Notes under the pieces: generated by a model
Told to the model about the DNA's origin: nothing
Databases searched by the model: none
Seen by the model: the letters and a program-made list of their open reading frames with translations, nothing else
NCBI GenBank assembly: GCA_946551795.1
Contig: CAMNRF010000010.1
Coordinates: 1 to 44,326 of the forward strand
DNA from: an uncultured Oscillibacter sp.
Lineage (GTDB): Bacteria; Bacillota; Clostridia; Oscillospirales; Oscillospiraceae
DNA: 44,326 nt
Direction of reading: 5' to 3'
Translations under genes and position numbers: made by a program
Shown: one piece after another, positions 40,934 to 44,326 of the stretch
Position numbering within the stretch: position 1 is the stretch's first letter
Layout of the letters: every line of letters starts with the position of its first letter

Positions 40934-41617
40934 ATGGCTTCTGAATTTTCACGGACGCTGTCCCTGCTGCGGCAGGAGCGGGGCGTCTCCCAGCGTACCG
41001 CCGCCGGGGACCTGGGCATCTCCCAGGCCCTGCTGAGCCACTACGAAAACGGCATCCGGGAGCCGGGCCTTCTGTTTGTGGTGAAGGCCTGCGACTACTA
41101 CCACGTCTCCGCCGACTTCATCCTGGGCCGCACGCTGTCCCGGGAGGGCAGCATGCTGACCTCCGAGGAGATCCTGAACACCGCCGACGAGGGCAACGTG
41201 CTCCAGGGCAGCATCCTGGCCACCCTCCAGAGCAAGCTCCTCTCCGGCGCCCTGGGCGTGCTGTTCGGCCTTCTGGGCAAGCTGGGGGACAAGGCCGCCA
41301 TCAACGCGGCGTCGGACTACCTCTCCAGCGCCCTCTACCAGCTCTACCGCCACCTCTACCGCGCCGCCGGGGCCAACGAGGCCTACTTCTCCCTGGACCC
41401 CGCCGCCTGCGCCATAGGACTGGCCGGGGCGGACATGAAGCTCTCCGAGGCCCGGTACGCCCGGGCCCTCCGGGGCCAGGCGGCCCAGAGGGCGGAGTTC
41501 CCGGACCTCAGCGGCCAGGCCATTGCCGACGCCTACCCCGGCCGCTGCCAGAGCCTGACCCAGGTCCTCAGCGCCGCCGACGCCCGGCTCAGCGCCCTGT
41601 CCCAGAGCAAGTCATGA
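40934..41617 (+). CDS. XRE-family regulator with C-terminal sensory region
   Basis: 227 residues. An N-terminal Cro/CI helix-turn-helix (about 5-62: LSLLRQERGVSQRTAAGDLGISQALLSHYENG). The remaining 160 residues are helical and include an Ala/Leu-rich stretch LLSGALGVLFGLLGKLGDKAAI, with no recognised ligand domain. AGGAGAGAG lies before the ATG. Its stop overlaps the MBOAT start (ATGA), so regulator and acyltransferase are translated together, a strong hint that it controls this operon. Confidence 0.9.
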   Translation: MASEFSRTLSLLRQERGVSQRTAAGDLGISQALLSHYENGIREPGLLFVVKACDYYHVSADFILGRTLSREGSMLTSEEILNTADEGNVLQGSILATLQSKLLSGALGVLFGLLGKLGDKAAINAASDYLSSALYQLYRHLYRAAGANEAYFSLDPAACAIGLAGADMKLSEARYARALRGQAAQRAEFPDLSGQAIADAYPGRCQSLTQVLSAADARLSALSQSKS

Positions 41618-43044
41618 GCTTTCAGTCCCTGGAGTTTCTGGTGTTTCTGGCGGCGGCGGTAGTCCTCTGCCGCCTCCTGACCCGCCGGGGCGGCTCCCCC
41701 CGGGCCGTCACGGTCTGCCTGGCGCTGTTCAGCCTGCTGTTCTACTGGCGGGGCTGCGGCTCCCTGATGCTTCTGACCCCCATTCTGCTGTCCCTCTGCG
41801 TGACCTGGTGTGCCGCGCAGTCCCTCCGGCCCGGCCAGCGGGGGCGGAGGCTGACCTTTGCCCTGGCGGCCGCCTGGCACATCGCCCTTCTGACGGCCTA
41901 TAAATACGCCGCCTTCTTCACCGGCGGCCGGGTCTCCACCGGACCCGCGCCCCTGGGCCTCAGCTTCTTCACCTTCCAGCAGCTGTGGCTTTTGAAGGAG
42001 GTCTACGACGGCTCCTTCTCCCTGGGGCGGGGCGGGGGGACAGGCTATGTGCTGTACTCCCTGTTCTTCCCCACCGTCTCCTCCGGACCCATCCTAATGC
42101 CCCGGAGCTTCTTCCCCCAGCTGCGGGAAAAGGCCCCCCGGGCGGACGGGGAGGACCTCGCCGCGGGCCTCTACGCTGTCTCCTTAGGCATGGCGAAAAA
42201 GGTGCTCCTGGCGGACCCCCTGGGCACGGTGGTCTCCAACGGCTGGGCCCTGGGAGAGGATCTGACGGCCCCCGCCGCCTGGATCGTGATCCTGGGGTAC
42301 AGCCTGCGGCTGTACCTGGACTTCTCCGGCTACTGCGACATCGCCTCCGGCTGTGCCCGGCTTCTGGGCATCCGGGTCCCCGTGAACTTCGACGCCCCCT
42401 ACCGCGCCCTCAGCGTGGGGGAGTTCTGGAAACGGTGGCACATCACCCTCACCAGCTTCCTCCGGGAGTGTGTCTACATCCCCCTGGGGGGGAGCCGCTA
42501 TGGCACGGCCCGGACCTGCGCCAACATCCTGATCGTGTACCTCATCAGCGGCCTCTGGCACGGGGCCGGGTGGACCTTCCTGGCCTGGGGCCTCCTCCAC
42601 GGCCTGGCGCAGGTCTTGGAGCGCCTCTGGCCCGGCCGGGAGCGGCTGCCCAAGGCCCTCCGGTGGGCCATGACGTTCCTCTTCGTCAACCTGGCCTGGG
42701 TGTTCTTCCAGGCCCCCTCCCTGGCGGCGGCGGGAACGCTGCTGCGCGCCGCTGTTTTTGGCGGCGGTGGTCTGCCTCTGGAGCTCCTGGCGGCGGGCGC
42801 CCTGGACAGCGAGGCCACGGCCCTGCGGACCCTTCTCCCCTTTGCCGCCAAAGCGGTGCCGGGGCTGGTGCTGGCGGCCTTGTTCGTGACGGGCCTGGCG
42901 GTGTCCCTCCGGCGGCGGAGCGTCATCCGCCGGATGGAGGACTTCCGCCCCACGGTCCGCGGCGCGGCGGTGTGCGGCGTTCTGCTGGCCTGGGCGGTGC
43001 TGTCCTTCTCCAGCACCGCTACGTTCATCTACTCTAATTTTTAG
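41614..43044 (+). CDS. MBOAT-family O-acyltransferase (AlgI/DltB-like)
   Basis: 476 residues, about eleven to twelve membrane segments. Family blocks: GLSFFTFQQLWLLKEVYDG, GYSLRLYLDFSGYCDIASGCARLLG, NFDAPYRALSVGEFWKRWHITLTSFLRECVYIPLGGSRYG, and YLISGLWHGAGWTFLAWGLLHG with the catalytic His. Such enzymes carry acyl groups (acetyl, D-alanyl) across the membrane to a surface polymer, with an SGNH-type partner doing the final transfer. The next gene is such a partner, 9 bases away. No DltA or carrier protein lies nearby, which argues for an AlgI/PatA-like acetylation rather than D-alanylation. Confidence 0.93.
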   Translation: MSFQSLEFLVFLAAAVVLCRLLTRRGGSPRAVTVCLALFSLLFYWRGCGSLMLLTPILLSLCVTWCAAQSLRPGQRGRRLTFALAAAWHIALLTAYKYAAFFTGGRVSTGPAPLGLSFFTFQQLWLLKEVYDGSFSLGRGGGTGYVLYSLFFPTVSSGPILMPRSFFPQLREKAPRADGEDLAAGLYAVSLGMAKKVLLADPLGTVVSNGWALGEDLTAPAAWIVILGYSLRLYLDFSGYCDIASGCARLLGIRVPVNFDAPYRALSVGEFWKRWHITLTSFLRECVYIPLGGSRYGTARTCANILIVYLISGLWHGAGWTFLAWGLLHGLAQVLERLWPGRERLPKALRWAMTFLFVNLAWVFFQAPSLAAAGTLLRAAVFGGGGLPLELLAAGALDSEATALRTLLPFAAKAVPGLVLAALFVTGLAVSLRRRSVIRRMEDFRPTVRGAAVCGVLLAWAVLSFSSTATFIYSNF

Positions 43045-43053
43045 GAGGCGGCC

Positions 43054-44109
43054 ATGAGAGACGGAAAACCACGCTGGGCCGCCCTGCTCCTGGCGGTGAC
43101 GGCCCTGCTGCTGGCGGCCTGCGCCGCGGCGGTGTATCTGGTGGACCCCTTCTTCCACTACCACGCCCCGGACCCGGAGGGGGAGGTCTGGTTCGACCAG
43201 CGGGCCCAAGGGGCGGGGCTGCTGCGGAGCCAGGAGTACGAGACCATCCTCCTGGGCTCCTCCCTGGCGGCCAACTACCGCCCCTTCTGGTTCGACGTGT
43301 TCTACGAGACCACCACGGTGAAGATCACCTTCCCCAACGGCGGCTTCGGGGAGTTCGGCCAAGCCCTGGACTACGCCAGCACCCGGCAGGACGTGAAGCG
43401 GGTGATCTTCGGCCTGGACCCCAACCTCCTCTCCCGGAGTCCGGCGGAGGCGCCGGACCAGCTGCCGGGGTATCTCTACGATGATAACCCCTGGAACGAC
43501 GGGCAGTACCTCCTGAACAAGGACGCCCTGATGCGCGCGGCCTACACGGTATTGAAAAAGGCCCGGGGGGAAACCCAGGCCCTTCAGGACGCCTTCGTGT
43601 GGGACGGGAACGTGTCCTTCAACCGGGAGGAGGCCCTGGGGGGCTACGACCGTCCGGATCATCGGGAGCCTCCCAAGCCGGCGGACTGCTTCCGGGAGAA
43701 CTATCTGGCCAACCTCCGCCAGGTCACCGGCTGGCTGGAGAGGTACCCCGACACGGAGTTCATCTTCTATTTCTCCCCCTACAGTATTCTCTTCTGGGAC
43801 AAGATGGACCTCCTGGGGGAGACGGAGGCGGTGTTCGCCATGCTGGACGAGGTGACGGAGGTCCTGCTGGGCTATGACAACGCGGAGCTGCAGTTCTTCA
43901 TGGATGATCTGGAGGTCATCACCAATCTGGACAATTACGCGGACCACATCCATGTGGCGGGGCGGGTGACATATCAGATGTCCAAGGCCATGAACACGGG
44001 GGTGTACCGCATGACGGCGGAAAACCGCCGGGAGAGGCTGGACGCCCTGCGGGAGTTTGTGGTAAACTATGATTATGCGGGCATCTTCGCCCCTGGCGAG
44101 GCGGGGTAA
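43054..44109 (+). CDS. SGNH/DltD-like extracytoplasmic partner of the MBOAT
   Basis: 351 residues. The N-terminus has one hydrophobic helix (about 9-30; LAVTALLLAACAAAVYLV), a signal anchor with a possible but unconvincing lipobox AAC. Outside it reads YETILLGSSLAANYRPFWF, with Ser of the block I GSS position; NPNG-like FPNGGFG; and NYADHIHVAGRVTYQMSKAM, with the DxxH pair (Asp..His) of SGNH hydrolases. The arrangement MBOAT plus SGNH protein is that of alginate and cell-wall O-acetylation systems. GGAGG before ATG 43054. The third repeat copy follows the stop. Confidence 0.82.
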   Translation: MRDGKPRWAALLLAVTALLLAACAAAVYLVDPFFHYHAPDPEGEVWFDQRAQGAGLLRSQEYETILLGSSLAANYRPFWFDVFYETTTVKITFPNGGFGEFGQALDYASTRQDVKRVIFGLDPNLLSRSPAEAPDQLPGYLYDDNPWNDGQYLLNKDALMRAAYTVLKKARGETQALQDAFVWDGNVSFNREEALGGYDRPDHREPPKPADCFRENYLANLRQVTGWLERYPDTEFIFYFSPYSILFWDKMDLLGETEAVFAMLDEVTEVLLGYDNAELQFFMDDLEVITNLDNYADHIHVAGRVTYQMSKAMNTGVYRMTAENRRERLDALREFVVNYDYAGIFAPGEAG

Positions 44110-44326
44110 GTGCCCGCCCTGCGGGCGGTACGGGGTTTTTCCTGCCCTAACGGGCGGGGGAGATTTCAGCCATGAAGATGGCTGGGCTTTGCACCCCCCA
44201 TTTCTCTTTTCTCTGTCTTGCCAGAGAAAAGAGAAACGGGCCGTGCACGGTCCAAAGAGAAAAGAGAGGCGCGGGGCGAGAATTTGACAGTCGTCAAATT
44301 TCGCCCAAGATACGGGGGCTGGCCTG
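44110..44326 (+). repeat. Large multi-hairpin repeat, copy 3 (cut by the window end)
   Basis: After GC-rich hairpins (CCCGCCCTGCGGGCGG, CCTAACGGG) the same series appears: AGCCATGAAGATGGCT, a shortened GGGCTTTGCACC, the long stem of TTTCTCTTTTCTCTG with CAGAGAAAAGAGAAA and loop TCTTGC, GGGCCGTGCACGGTCC, and the stem ending GTCAAATTTCGCCC with loop AGTC. The closing pairs of the long stem changed on both arms compared with copies 1 and 2. It begins at the stop of the SGNH gene. Confidence 0.9.

Noticed and set aside
42184..43953. Minus-strand open frame of 589 codons
   Set aside because: Antisense to the MBOAT and SGNH genes, which have clear motifs; shadow frame.

Overview
The window looks like a chromosomal segment of a gut Clostridia bacterium, most likely an Oscillospiraceae relative (Flavonifractor/Oscillibacter/Lawsonibacter type). 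The right half is visibly GC-rich and carries the Firmicutes order miaB-mutS-mutL-miaA-hfq followed by a HlyD-like protein, yggS, sepF and divIVA. No rRNA, tRNA or CRISPR array was found. The species is an inference; no marker gene settles it.

Layout. (1) 1-2870: debris, comprising the 3' part of a broken plasmid-mobilisation relaxase, paired palindromes, a short inverted-repeat element and a decayed IS5-family transposase. (2) 2871-15354: a collinear, mostly overlapping cluster for a surface glycan. It encodes a class II aldolase, two nucleotidyltransferases, a membrane protein fused to a uridine-kinase-like domain, a HAD phosphatase, a GtrA flippase, a decayed membrane enzyme, a GT2 glycosyltransferase, a small membrane protein whose frame is set by a GAAG tetranucleotide tract (OFF as written), a large membrane enzyme, a GDPD-like protein and a GtrII-type glucosyltransferase. 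(3) 15355-19080: a second debris field with a broken IS256-family transposase, one complete IS5-family IS with a 4-bp target duplication, and a second relic of the same relaxase C-terminus. (4) 19104-22163: an ArsR-family regulator, ArsP-type permease and redox thioredoxin with two matching operator dyads, then a methyltransferase and a thioredoxin relic. (5) 22173-25157: an aldo/keto reductase divergent from a LysR regulator, a small membrane-anchored protein, and intergenic palindromes. (6) 25158-39705: the core cluster for tRNA modification (miaB, miaA), mismatch repair (mutS, mutL), Hfq, and division/polarity (sepF, divIVA), with several small insertions. (7) 39938-44109: a HAD phosphatase and an XRE regulator-MBOAT-SGNH unit for acylation of an extracellular polymer.

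How the parts work together. The glycan cluster reads as a pathway: small-molecule precursors are made and activated (aldolase, kinase-like domain, HAD, nucleotidyltransferases), then transferred to a lipid carrier (GT2), flipped (GtrA) and added outside the membrane (GtrII and the other large membrane enzymes). The tetranucleotide tract suggests one membrane component is switched on and off within a population. Relaxase relics on both sides suggest the cluster arrived on or beside a mobilisable element.

The most unusual signal is non-coding. One family of about 400 bp (three copies: after miaB, inverted before mutS, after the SGNH gene) carries at least five consecutive hairpins, with compensatory stem changes between copies. 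Two copies in inverted orientation enclose a small-gene/XRE cassette that splits miaB from mutS, and the divergent promoters of that cassette each hold a near-identical palindrome between -35 and -10. A second family (two copies, about 100 bp) folds as a closing stem around two hairpins.
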